Origin: Neobacillus cucumis
GTDB lineage: Bacteria; Bacillota; Bacilli; Bacillales_B; DSM-18226
Length of the DNA stretch: 64,000 nucleotides
Assembly: GCF_023715505.1 (NCBI RefSeq)
Contig: NZ_JAMBOH010000001.1
Coordinates: 310,001 to 374,000 of the forward strand
Reading direction: 5' to 3'
The translations under genes and the position numbers were made by a program. Below, in pieces: positions 56,742 to 64,000 of this stretch. The first letter of the stretch is position 1. Every line of letters begins with the position of its first letter. The notes under the pieces are model-generated. The model was not told the DNA's origin, did not search any database, and saw nothing but the letters and a program-made list of their open reading frames with translations.

Positions 56742-56834
56742 TTATTTACCAGGAACAATAAAAATCCAGTAAATCAATCCCCAGATTACAGAGAGACCAA
56801 TTAGAATCCCAAATAATAACCAGTTACTTTTCAT
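56742..56834 (-). CDS. 30-residue single-helix membrane peptide
   Basis: An ATG at 56834, about 11 bases after a GGAGGAA site, opens a 30-codon frame: MKSNWLLFGILIGL then SVIWGLIYWIFIVPGK. Nearly all of it is one hydrophobic helix with a basic start and end, consistent with a real membrane peptide rather than noise. I do not recognise it. The ribT-ypuA gap (56568-57051) otherwise shows nothing I can name. Confidence 0.5.
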   Translation of the reverse strand: MKSNWLLFGILIGLSVIWGLIYWIFIVPGK

Positions 56835-57051
56835 AACAGAAAGTTCCTCCAAAAGCATTCTATCCTGCCACCATTCTACACTATATAACAAAAATAATCT
56901 ATTTTCTCTTTTAAATGTTGTTGAATGTATGCCAAGCTTCGAAACTATGAAACTTTCAGATAAAATATTACGTTTATATTAATGGTTTAGGTTATATTAG
57001 TAAAAGGGATTTTATATTCCAGTTTTGCTTAAAACTTCAAGGAGGCCCGAA

Positions 57052-57915
57052 ATGAAAAAAATATTCGTTCTTCTACTCTTATCACTTATTAGCCTTTATC
57101 CTATTCATAGCTTTGCTGACATGGCTGAAGGAGATATGATTGTTACTCTAGGAGAAAATCTAACAGAAACGCAAAAAAGTAATTTATTAGAAGAGATGGG
57201 TGCACCTGCTGATGTACAAATAATTACCGTTACAAATCAAGAAGAACATCAGTATTTAGGAAAGTACATCGCGAAATCTTTGATTGGAACGAAGGCCATT
57301 TCTTCATCTGCCATAACCATTGCCCCAAAGGGAGCTGGGATTAAGGTTAAAACAAACAATATCAACTGGGTTACGGATGAGATGTATGTCAATGCCCTAA
57401 TTACAGCTGGGGTTAAAGATGCTAATATCTATATCACTGCACCTATTTCGGTATCTGGAACAGCTGCCTTAACCGGAATTATTAAGGCATATGAAATTTC
57501 TGCGGATAAAACGATACCTGAAGATGTAAAACAAGCAGCGAATGAAGAAATGGTGGAAACCGCAAAATTAGGCGACTCAATTGGTGCTGAGAATGCAGCT
57601 GCCTTAATTGCAAAGGTTAAAGAGGAAATTGCGAAGAATAAGCCAAAAAATGATGCAGAATTACGAAGCATGATTGAACAAGCCGCAAAAGATTTAAATG
57701 TAACCCTTTCAGATGCGGAACTGAACAGTCTAATTGACTTTTTTAATAAGCTGATTGATTTAAATATTGACTGGAACCAAGTTAGTGACCAGCTTAATAA
57801 AGCAAAAGATCAAATTTCTAAATTTCTACAATCCGATGAGGGGCAAGGGTTTTTAGAAAAACTCAAGCAATTTTTCATCTGGTTGATTAATACGATAAAA
57901 GCCATTTTTTCATAA
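57052..57915 (+). CDS. ypuA: YpuA family secreted protein (DUF1002)
   Basis: A 287-residue secreted protein with a signal peptide (MKKIFVLLLLSLISLYPIHSF, cut near A23) and the DUF1002 region: GMIVTLGENLTETQK-like start, LGKYIAKSLIGTKAISSSAIT near 65 and ITAPISVSGTAALTGIIKAYE near 130. No known function. Helical amphipathic tail with FLQSDEGQGFLEKLKQFF. ATG at 57052 follows AAGGAGG. Divergent from ribT, convergent with lysA. Confidence 0.9.
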   Translation: MKKIFVLLLLSLISLYPIHSFADMAEGDMIVTLGENLTETQKSNLLEEMGAPADVQIITVTNQEEHQYLGKYIAKSLIGTKAISSSAITIAPKGAGIKVKTNNINWVTDEMYVNALITAGVKDANIYITAPISVSGTAALTGIIKAYEISADKTIPEDVKQAANEEMVETAKLGDSIGAENAAALIAKVKEEIAKNKPKNDAELRSMIEQAAKDLNVTLSDAELNSLIDFFNKLIDLNIDWNQVSDQLNKAKDQISKFLQSDEGQGFLEKLKQFFIWLINTIKAIFS

Positions 57916-57930
57916 GAATGGAAGTGAAAT

Positions 57931-57968
57931 GAAAAGCTGCCGCAATTGTTTGCGGCAGCTTTTATAAT
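57931..57968. terminator. Two-way terminator between ypuA and lysA
   Basis: AAAAGCTGCCGCAA / TTGCGGCAGCTTTT, a 14-base stem around a tiny loop with A/T flanks on both sides; it suits ypuA (plus) and lysA (minus). Confidence 0.9.
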
Positions 57969-58002
57969 TTGTTCTAGTCATTAAATGGTTAGAATTGCGT
58001 GC

Positions 58003-59307
58003 TTATTTTAACGGCAAATCCAATCGCACCAAGTCCTCGTAGGATTCTCTTTTCACCACAAGTGTAGCCCGTCCGTTTTCCACAAACACAACGGCTGGGC
58101 GAGGAATTCGGTTATAGTTGTTAGCCATAGAATAACCATATGCCCCTGTACAAAATACTGCGAGAATATCTTCTTCCCCAGATTCAGGCAGCGGCAGGTC
58201 CCATATCAGCATGTCACCTGATTCACAGCACTTTCCGGCAATAGAGACGGTTTGATTTGCCTTAGCTAATGGTTTATTAGCGAGCACTGCTTCATATTTT
58301 GCTTGATAAAGGGCCGGGCGGATATTATCACTCATTCCTCCATCAACCGCCAAATATTTTCTAACACCTGGTACTTCCTTAGATGAACCAACCTGATATA
58401 GGGTAATACCAGCATCACCAACAAGCGAGCGACCTGGCTCAATCCATATTTCCGGCATTTTTAAGGAATGCTGCTCCGTCAAGTGTTTTACCTCGGTAAT
58501 GATTTCCCGAACATACTGTGAGGGAAGAATCGGTTCATCTTCCTTTGTGTAACGAATTCCGAAGCCGCCGCCTAAGTTTAGGACCTTAGATTCAAAAGAA
58601 AGTTCATTTTTCCACTGTTCAAGCTTTTCAACAATTTTTTTAGCCGCCAATAAGAAACCAGTCGTTTCAAATATCTGCGAACCAATATGGCAATGCAGAC
58701 CAAGAACATTAAAGAAGTTATTTTCAATGGCCATTTTTAATGCATTTTCTGCCTGGCCGTTTTGAAGATCAAAGCCAAATTTTGAATCTTCTTGTCCGGT
58801 TAAGATGTAATCATGAGTATGCGCTTCTATACCAGGTGTGACCCTTAATAGAATATTAACATTCGCATTTTTTTCCCGGCATAGATCCTTTAACAGGTTG
58901 AGTTCAAAAAAGTTATCAACGACAATACAGCCTATCTTGTGCTCTAAAGCCATCTCTAATTCTTCTCTGCTTTTATTATTTCCGTGAAAATGAATTCTTT
59001 CAACAGGAAATCCAGCAACGATAGCGGTATATAACTCCCCTCCAGATACAACATCCAGCGATAATCCCTCTTCTTCCGCCAACTGAATCATAGCAACGGT
59101 CGAAAAAGCTTTGCTAGCATATGCTACCTGAGCAGTCACATTTAACTCATCAAAGGTTTGTTTAAAACCTCTTGCCCTTTCTCTCATCAAGGCTACATCA
59201 TAAACATACAGAGGAGTCCCGTATTGCCGTGCTAACTCAACGGCATCAACTCCGCCTATTTCTAGATTCCCGTTCTTATTTACACCTGTTGATCCGTAAA
59301 AATACAT
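58003..59307 (-). CDS. lysA: Diaminopimelate decarboxylase
   Basis: Last step of lysine synthesis (PLP enzyme). The 434-residue chain carries the PLP lysine in AYASKAFSTVA near 61, FHGNNKSREEL near 107, HCHIGSQIF near 206, and the C-terminal active-site cysteine in GKCCESGDML near 353. ATG at 59307 (MYFYGSTG) behind GGAGAGGG matches the family; a GTG at 59331 does not. No lysine riboswitch (L-box) was seen in the 170 bases upstream. Confidence 0.96.
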   Translation of the reverse strand: MYFYGSTGVNKNGNLEIGGVDAVELARQYGTPLYVYDVALMRERARGFKQTFDELNVTAQVAYASKAFSTVAMIQLAEEEGLSLDVVSGGELYTAIVAGFPVERIHFHGNNKSREELEMALEHKIGCIVVDNFFELNLLKDLCREKNANVNILLRVTPGIEAHTHDYILTGQEDSKFGFDLQNGQAENALKMAIENNFFNVLGLHCHIGSQIFETTGFLLAAKKIVEKLEQWKNELSFESKVLNLGGGFGIRYTKEDEPILPSQYVREIITEVKHLTEQHSLKMPEIWIEPGRSLVGDAGITLYQVGSSKEVPGVRKYLAVDGGMSDNIRPALYQAKYEAVLANKPLAKANQTVSIAGKCCESGDMLIWDLPLPESGEEDILAVFCTGAYGYSMANNYNRIPRPAVVFVENGRATLVVKRESYEDLVRLDLPLK

Positions 59308-59353
59308 TCCCTCTCCCTCTCTCCGTTCCACTACTATAGTCTATGAGACAAAC

Positions 59354-59398
59354 TCAAAAATAAATAGACAGAATCCGCAAAAGATGCTGCCTATTTTT
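59354..59398 (-). terminator. Terminator after spoVAF
   Basis: Minus strand AAATAGGCAG / CTGTCTATTT with a mid-size loop then ATTTTTGAG; some 80 bases after the spoVAF stop. Confidence 0.6.
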
Positions 59399-59478
59399 TT
59401 TTTGACTAGTTTAATCCTTTATTTAAATAAAATAACTTTAGCATAACTTAATTAAAACTGCAATTGTAAAAAAAACCA

Positions 59479-60969
59479 TTACTTCTCATTTGCACCAGGC
59501 GGCTGCCTGAAACGATTTCGAGGCCGAACAATACTTGGTCTTAGCAGGGAGCCTGGAATGGCACGGCGAATGAGAATTTGCATAAATCCTTTTGGTTCAA
59601 AAGGAAGGAATGGCCAAAAGTATGGTGTGTTAAACGCACGCATATGAACTACAAATAAAAACATCGCTGTGCACCCTATCACAAATCCTGGTATATGGAA
59701 CAGGGCAACCAAAATCATTAGGATCATTCTCGCAATCTTATTCGCTACACCTAATTCATAACTTGGCGTTGTAAACGTACCTATACCTGCAACTGCCACA
59801 TAAAGGATGACTTCCGGAACAAACAGCCCTACATCAATCGCGATTTGTCCTATCAAAACGGCGGCAATTAAACCCATTGCTGTGGATAATGGGGTTGGAG
59901 TATGTATAGCAGCCATTCTTAAAAATTCAATACCAAAATCCGCCAATATCAATTGGACAACCACTGGAATATTGGTTTGTTTATTCGGCCCAATAAAGGC
60001 AATATTTTCAGGCAATAAGGATGGTTCCACCACAAATAGTAACCAAAGTGGAAGCAATATGATAGAAGCTAATATTCCTAGAAACCTTGTCCATCTTACA
60101 AAGGTTCCCATTGCAGGAGATTCCCGAAATTCCTCAGCATGCTGCACATGATGAAAATACGTTGTTGGAGTAATAATGACACTTGGTGATGTATCACAAT
60201 AGATAATGACATGACCTTCTAATATATGTGCCGCAGCCACATCCGCTCTTTCTGTGTATCTTACCATCGGAAAGGGATTCCATCCCTGTTTGACAATGAA
60301 TTCCTCAATCGTTTTATCTCCCATAGGAATTCCGTCAACTTTAATCGCCTTTATTTCTTTTCTTAATATATTTAATAAATCAGCATCTGCGACATCCTCT
60401 AAATAGCCTATTGCCACATCCGTTTTTGATCTTTCTCCTACCTTGATCATTTCAAAACGCAGGCGTTCATCTCTAATTCTTCGTCTCGTTAGCGCCGTAT
60501 TTAGGATGATATTTTCAACAAAACCATCACGTGAACCCCTGACCACCTTTTCTGTATCCGGCTCTTGGGGCGTCCGTCCTGGATAACTTCTTACATCAAC
60601 GGCTAATGCCGTTTTTTCACCTTCAATAACTACGACAATCTGGCCGGAAAGAACTAAATCCACGAGCTCATCTAATTTATGAATGGGCTGAACGGATTGA
60701 TTAAGAAGCCGATTATAAATAAGCTTGTAAATGTCCGTTGATTGTTTTTCATGGTTGTTTAGCTGGACTAATTCTTCTATTAATTCGATAATAAAACGGG
60801 TATCACAAAGACCGTTACAGTAATATATTTGTACATCTTTCTTGAGGACGTTCAGCTTCCTAACGCCTAAGTCAAAGCTGATGCCCAGCCCAACTCTTTG
60901 TTTCATATAATTTTCTATCTCATTTACTGATTCAGGGATTGGCCATTTTTGCTCATCGCTCCTTGACAC
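59479..60969 (-). CDS. spoVAF: Stage V sporulation protein AF, GerA family
   Basis: A spore-membrane protein of the germinant receptor A-subunit fold (496 residues): soluble N-half with [20 protein letters not shown] near 33 and [21 protein letters not shown] near 108, then about five helices from 295 on with the basic tail [10 protein letters not shown]. Start GTG at 60969 (eight bases after AAAGGAG) gives a length near the 493 of B. subtilis. Overlaps the preceding gene by 17 bases. Confidence 0.95.
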   Translation of the reverse strand: MSRSDEQKWPIPESVNEIENYMKQRVGLGISFDLGVRKLNVLKKDVQIYYCNGLCDTRFIIELIEELVQLNNHEKQSTDIYKLIYNRLLNQSVQPIHKLDELVDLVLSGQIVVVIEGEKTALAVDVRSYPGRTPQEPDTEKVVRGSRDGFVENIILNTALTRRRIRDERLRFEMIKVGERSKTDVAIGYLEDVADADLLNILRKEIKAIKVDGIPMGDKTIEEFIVKQGWNPFPMVRYTERADVAAAHILEGHVIIYCDTSPSVIITPTTYFHHVQHAEEFRESPAMGTFVRWTRFLGILASIILLPLWLLFVVEPSLLPENIAFIGPNKQTNIPVVVQLILADFGIEFLRMAAIHTPTPLSTAMGLIAAVLIGQIAIDVGLFVPEVILYVAVAGIGTFTTPSYELGVANKIARMILMILVALFHIPGFVIGCTAMFLFVVHMRAFNTPYFWPFLPFEPKGFMQILIRRAIPGSLLRPSIVRPRNRFRQPPGANEK

Positions 60970-61531
60970 GAAAGCCACTCCTTTCAAGTATAAGTTCTAC
61001 AGCTTTTTTGGTTATTGGGGAACCCAACTTGTATGAATCTTGCCTTGCCATTTTTCCAATATCGCCCACTCCTACGATAATAGGAATACTTAATTCATCA
61101 AGACAATATACTGTATCTCCATTAATCCTTCCGAGTTCCAGTTCTTGTATTCCATATTTATCGACACCATACGGGGTTAAAATTCCATCCCGGTCAATAC
61201 TTACATCCACTCTTGTCCATTCCTCATGCCTGGACCTTGCTGCAACCGCAATAGCTCCTAAAACTTCAATATCTTCATGTGTGGCAACATATTTCAAAGC
61301 GGATTCGCCAGCACCTTCCCCTACAATTCCGCTGTCATCAAACATCACTAATACCGGGTCGTGCGGTGTTTTTTTAATTAACTTAACGATTTCCGGTCCC
61401 GTTAATTTGGAAGGATTTCCATAGGAGCTTGTTATACAACGTCCGCCAATCTCTTTGGCTACATGTTCAACAGCCCTTTTTGCATATTCATCACCGTCAG
61501 TAATTAAAATGACGCGCCTCCGAATACTCAT
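60953..61531 (-). CDS. spoVAEA: Stage V sporulation protein AEA
   Basis: Small soluble spore protein of the spoVA operon, 192 residues: begins [20 protein letters not shown], then [21 protein letters not shown] and [26 protein letters not shown], which match SpoVAEA. No membrane segment. ATG 61531 with AGGAAGGGA; a frame reaching 61570 is not supported. It follows spoVAB with only 105 bases between, where spoVAC, spoVAD and spoVAEB would lie in B. subtilis. Confidence 0.92.
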   Translation of the reverse strand: MSIRRRVILITDGDEYAKRAVEHVAKEIGGRCITSSYGNPSKLTGPEIVKLIKKTPHDPVLVMFDDSGIVGEGAGESALKYVATHEDIEVLGAIAVAARSRHEEWTRVDVSIDRDGILTPYGVDKYGIQELELGRINGDTVYCLDELSIPIIVGVGDIGKMARQDSYKLGSPITKKAVELILERSGFRVKER

Positions 61532-61636
61532 AATCTGATGTCCCTTCCTAATTAATGAGTTATTGACCATAAAATTTAAAATTCCTTATTATCTTACTTT
61601 CAAATAAGAGTTGATTCACAGCTGATGTTCAGTTTT

Positions 61637-62059
61637 TTAATGATTGATAAAATATAGCCACTGAAAAATTGACCCAAAAATTTTCCCTAACACGATTGCC
61701 ATGATTAGAATGATTATTTGTCCATCTAGCCGGATCCTTTTAGTGAGGATTGGAAACACATTTACTACTTCAGTTAACCCTGCCGCCAGCATGCCTACGA
61801 ATACCCCTCCTGTAAGTCCTAAGGGGATTAAAAAATAGGCAGAGACATGCAATGCAGGGTCCCTTAAGCTTGCGAACACCCCGACTAGTACGCCCAACAC
61901 AACAGCCCATTCATATAACGGAATCATTTTCATTGATTTGGAAAGTTGTGTCAGTCTAGGGATAATCCCCAGTACAGTTAAAAATGCAACAAAACCAGCG
62001 CCTACCATTAATCCACTTGCAAGACCTATAAAGATAACTGCTAGGATTTTAATCGTCAT
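61637..62059 (-). CDS. spoVAB: Stage V sporulation protein AB
   Basis: A 140-residue membrane protein (about four helices) of the spoVA operon. Family stretches: LASGLMVGAGFVAFLTVLGIIPR near 13 and FFLIP-like SAYFLIPLGLTGGVFVGMLAAGL near 74. Not essential for dipicolinate transport itself. ATG at 62059; overlaps spoVAA by 11 bases. Confidence 0.92.
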   Translation of the reverse strand: MTIKILAVIFIGLASGLMVGAGFVAFLTVLGIIPRLTQLSKSMKMIPLYEWAVVLGVLVGVFASLRDPALHVSAYFLIPLGLTGGVFVGMLAAGLTEVVNVFPILTKRIRLDGQIIILIMAIVLGKIFGSIFQWLYFINH

Positions 62060-62669
62060 CAATATGCTTCATACTTTCCTTATTTTCATGGATTACTACG
62101 TAATTATCTAAATCAAGCTGGTAATTAAAGATTTCGACTTCAAGTGGACTGGGTTCTTCATTTAAACGGTGTTTGAACACATGATTAAAAAAGAGAATCA
62201 TTCCAAGGCCCAGACCAATAGAATAAGGGATTTGGAAAAGTAATGGTTTTACTGCCTTCTTTTCCGTAATGATGGTATATATTTTTTCCTGAACGCTTTG
62301 CATACTTACATCATCATGGAAATTCATAATCGTCATAGCAGAACCAAAAAATAATAAAAACCATATGAGGATAAAAATAGGCAATGAAACCTTTTTTTTC
62401 TTAAAAACTACTTCCACTATAGTCTGTGCTGGGCCAATGGATTGAACTTCAGCTTCCTTAAATGTGGTTGTTATCTTCTTGATTACCTCCATCACATCTA
62501 TAACGATTATATTCCGATCCTTCTCTGTTACTTGATAGATCATTATTGATTGTAATTTAAACAGGACCGCTTCTGGGGCAATGATCTGGGCAACATCCTT
62601 TAAGTAAATCTTTTCCTCTGGCCGGACATGAACTCGATGCCGCATGCGGATGTAGATTGTTTTTTCCAA
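62049..62669 (-). CDS. spoVAA: Stage V sporulation protein AA
   Basis: A 206-residue spore inner-membrane protein of the spoVA operon, with soluble N-domain (YIRMRHRVHVRPEEKIYLKD) and two helices near 102-124 and 148-167. C-terminal NEEPSPLEVEIFNYQLDLDN is an exact family hallmark. I chose TTG 62669 (LEKTIYIRMRH) since it gives exactly the 206-residue B. subtilis length and because a sigma-G promoter lies inside the longer frame that would start at 62732. Confidence 0.92.
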   Translation of the reverse strand: MEKTIYIRMRHRVHVRPEEKIYLKDVAQIIAPEAVLFKLQSIMIYQVTEKDRNIIVIDVMEVIKKITTTFKEAEVQSIGPAQTIVEVVFKKKKVSLPIFILIWFLLFFGSAMTIMNFHDDVSMQSVQEKIYTIITEKKAVKPLLFQIPYSIGLGLGMILFFNHVFKHRLNEEPSPLEVEIFNYQLDLDNYVVIHENKESMKHIDDD

Positions 62670-62704
62670 AACATTCACTTCCCACACAATGATTTCCACA
62701 TCAA

Positions 62705-62734
62705 TAGTATGGATAATCTTCGGTCCTTTCATGT
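62705..62734 (-). promoter_or_regulatory. Sigma-G promoter of the spoVA cluster
   Basis: Minus strand ACATG (62730-62734), 18 bases, CATACTA (62705-62711): the -10 is a perfect forespore sigma-G box and the -35 fits GHATR in four of five positions. It explains forespore expression of spoVAA and settles its start. Confidence 0.75.
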
Positions 62735-62742
62735 AAGCAAAT

Positions 62743-62774
62743 GAAAAACCGCATGGATCAAAGATCCATGCGGT
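62743..62774 (-). terminator. Terminator after sigF
   Basis: Minus strand CCGCATGGATC-TTT-GATCCATGCGG perfect stem followed by TTTTTCATTT. The sigF TGA codon lies in the loop/stem, so the stem includes the last codons of sigF. Confidence 0.9.
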
Positions 62775-63516
62775 CCTTCATTTGTTGTAATATCTTCTTC
62801 TCAAGCCGTGAAACCTGTACCTGGGAAATTCCCAGCCTAACAGCCACTTCAGATTGGGTTTGATCTTTATAATATCGCAAATAAACAATCAGTCTTTCCC
62901 GTTCATCAAGTTCACGAATCGCTTCTTTTAATGCAATCTTATCAAACCATTTTCCTTCATTACCGTCATCTATTTGGTCTAGTAAGGTAATTGGATCCCC
63001 GTCATTTTCATATACTGTCTCATGAATGGATGATGGTGTCCTGCTTGCTTCTTGGGCAAGGATTACATCCTCCGGTGAAAGTTCCAAATGAGCTGAAATC
63101 TCATTTACAGTCGGAATCCTTCCAAGCGTTTTGGATAATTCATCCTTCGCTTTTCGAATTCTGTTCCCCATTTCTTTCAGTGAACGACTTACCTTTACAG
63201 TTCCGTCATCACGGATAAAACGTTGGATTTCACCAATAATCATTGGTACTGCATAAGTGGAAAATTTGACATCATAGGAAAGGTCAAACTTATCAACCGA
63301 TTTTAGTAATCCAATACAACCAATTTGGAATAAGTCATCAGGGTCATAACCCCTATTAAGAAACCGCTGGACAACGGACCAAACAAGACGCATATTCTTT
63401 TCAACGATTAAATCTCTAGATTCTTGATCTCCGGCTTGGCTCTTTTTAATGAGCTCTTTTACTTCATGATCTTTTAAGTATGTTTGACTTTTATCGTTCT
63501 TGACCTCCACATCCAT
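62758..63516 (-). CDS. sigF: RNA polymerase sigma-F factor
   Basis: First forespore-specific sigma factor. The 252-residue chain has region 2 (NMRLVWSVVQRFLNRGYDPDDLFQIG), region 3 (FIRDDGTVKVSRSLKEMG) and region 4 (LRYYKDQTQSEVAVRLGISQVQVSRLEKK). The ATG at 63516 is eight bases from AAGGAG; a TTG at 63522 sits too near that site. Held inactive by SpoIIAB in the same operon. Confidence 0.97.
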   Translation of the reverse strand: MDVEVKNDKSQTYLKDHEVKELIKKSQAGDQESRDLIVEKNMRLVWSVVQRFLNRGYDPDDLFQIGCIGLLKSVDKFDLSYDVKFSTYAVPMIIGEIQRFIRDDGTVKVSRSLKEMGNRIRKAKDELSKTLGRIPTVNEISAHLELSPEDVILAQEASRTPSSIHETVYENDGDPITLLDQIDDGNEGKWFDKIALKEAIRELDERERLIVYLRYYKDQTQSEVAVRLGISQVQVSRLEKKILQQMKDRMDL

Positions 63517-63528
63517 CGGCAAGTCTCC

Positions 63529-63969
63529 TTAATTGCAAAGCATTTTGTTAAGTTTTAAATGCTTCCTTAATCTAACCTCGGTTCCGCTGCCTGGCTGTGA
63601 ATGAACCTCTACCTCATCCATGAAATTTTCCATGATGGTGAATCCCATACCGGAACGTTCCAAATCCGGCTTTGTTGTAAACAATGGCTGACGAGCTTCC
63701 TCCACATCTGCTATACCTAAACCAACATCTTTAATTGTCATATCAATCAGACTTTCCTCAATCGTTACCTGAATATAAACGATCCCGCTTGGATCATTTT
63801 CATAACCATGAATAATCGCATTTGTTACGGCCTCTGAAACGACCGTTTTAATCTCGGTTAGCTCATCCATCGTTGGATCAAGCTGGGCAATAAAAGCAGC
63901 GACGGTAACACGGGCAAACGACTCATTTTGACTTAAAGCACTGAATTGAAGATTCATTTCATTCTTCAC
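63529..63969 (-). CDS. spoIIAB: Anti-sigma-F factor SpoIIAB
   Basis: Serine kinase/anti-sigma of the GHKL fold (146 residues) that binds sigma-F and phosphorylates SpoIIAA. Motifs: the N-box in [14 protein letters not shown] near 45, the G1 box KDVGLGIAD, and the glycine-rich [14 protein letters not shown] near 110. Start GTG at 63969 follows directly on the spoIIAA stop with GGGGGTGG upstream. Confidence 0.97.
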   Translation of the reverse strand: MKNEMNLQFSALSQNESFARVTVAAFIAQLDPTMDELTEIKTVVSEAVTNAIIHGYENDPSGIVYIQVTIEESLIDMTIKDVGLGIADVEEARQPLFTTKPDLERSGMGFTIMENFMDEVEVHSQPGSGTEVRLRKHLKLNKMLCN

Positions 63970-64000
63970 TCAGGCCACCCCCAATCTTTGCAATGCAAAT
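63970..64000 (-). CDS. spoIIAA: Anti-anti-sigma-F factor SpoIIAA, last codons (cut by window edge)
   Basis: Nine codons read FALQRLGVA and then TGA at 63972-63970, matching the end of SpoIIAA (...LLTLGVAS in B. subtilis). The stop directly abuts spoIIAB, as expected for the spoIIAA-spoIIAB-sigF operon. The rest lies beyond the window. Confidence 0.85.
   Translation of the reverse strand, partial: FALQRLGVA

Noticed and set aside
59332..59478. Lysine riboswitch upstream of lysA
   Set aside because: The gap is too short and lacks the L-box conserved blocks; only a spoVAF terminator is seen.
60939..61424. 161-codon plus-strand frame antisense to spoVAEA
   Set aside because: Shadow of a confident sporulation gene.

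Overview
This window reads as a core chromosomal segment of an endospore-forming Bacillaceae bacterium (Bacillus or a close relative such as Neobacillus or Mesobacillus; the exact genus cannot be fixed by eye). The evidence is a low-GC sequence with strong GGAGG-type ribosome sites, many sporulation genes (spoIVA, sleB, ypeB, cotJ, spmA/B, dacB, spoVA, sigF, spoIIA) and gene order that follows the B. subtilis segment from aroE to spoIIA. About 90% of the genes lie on the minus strand.

Layout from left to right: the start of an unidentified gene; the aromatic block aroC-aroB-aroH-hisC-tyrA-aroA (chorismate, tyrosine and phenylalanine) without the trp genes; ndk and menaquinone side-chain genes hepS-menG-hepT; mtrB-folE; hbs; spoIVA; yphF-yphE; gpsA-der-yphA; fni; rpsA-like ypfD, plsC, cmk; ypfB; the germination pair sleB-ypeB; prsW; ansA-ypdA; gudB; mecB, ypbG and an unknown membrane protein; the divergent cotJABC spore-coat operon; ypbF-ypbE-ypbD-recQ-ypbB; fer; ribU with its FMN riboswitch; an M23/LysM peptidase; sigX-rsiX; resABCDE; rluB; dacB-spmA-spmB; an iron/manganese SOD; ypuI; scpAB; small plus-strand genes; ribT; ypuA; lysA; and spoIIA(A)-spoIIAB-sigF followed by a spoVA cluster.

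The genes fall into a few jobs: aromatic amino acid and quinone supply (aro, hep, men); respiration control and cytochrome c biogenesis (res); envelope stress (sigX/rsiX); chromosome handling (hbs, scpAB, recQ); and building and reopening the spore (spoIVA, spmAB, dacB, spoVA, sleB/ypeB, cotJ, sigF). Candidate sigma-E promoters were found before spoIVA, cotJA and dacB, a sigma-G promoter before spoVAA, a sigma-X autoregulatory promoter before sigX, and a sigma-A promoter before fer.

The unusual content is of two kinds. First, several blocks known from the B. subtilis arrangement are cleanly absent at their expected places: trpEDCFBA, cheR, ypfA, spoVAC-AD-AEB, ribDEAH and serA. Second, a family of nested-hairpin repeats (about 120 and about 330 bp forms) sits in three intergenic regions, with small remnants elsewhere. 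No tRNA, rRNA, prophage, insertion sequence or CRISPR array was seen, and no clearly new multi-gene system stands out; the repeat family and a few very small or unrecognised genes are the best leads.
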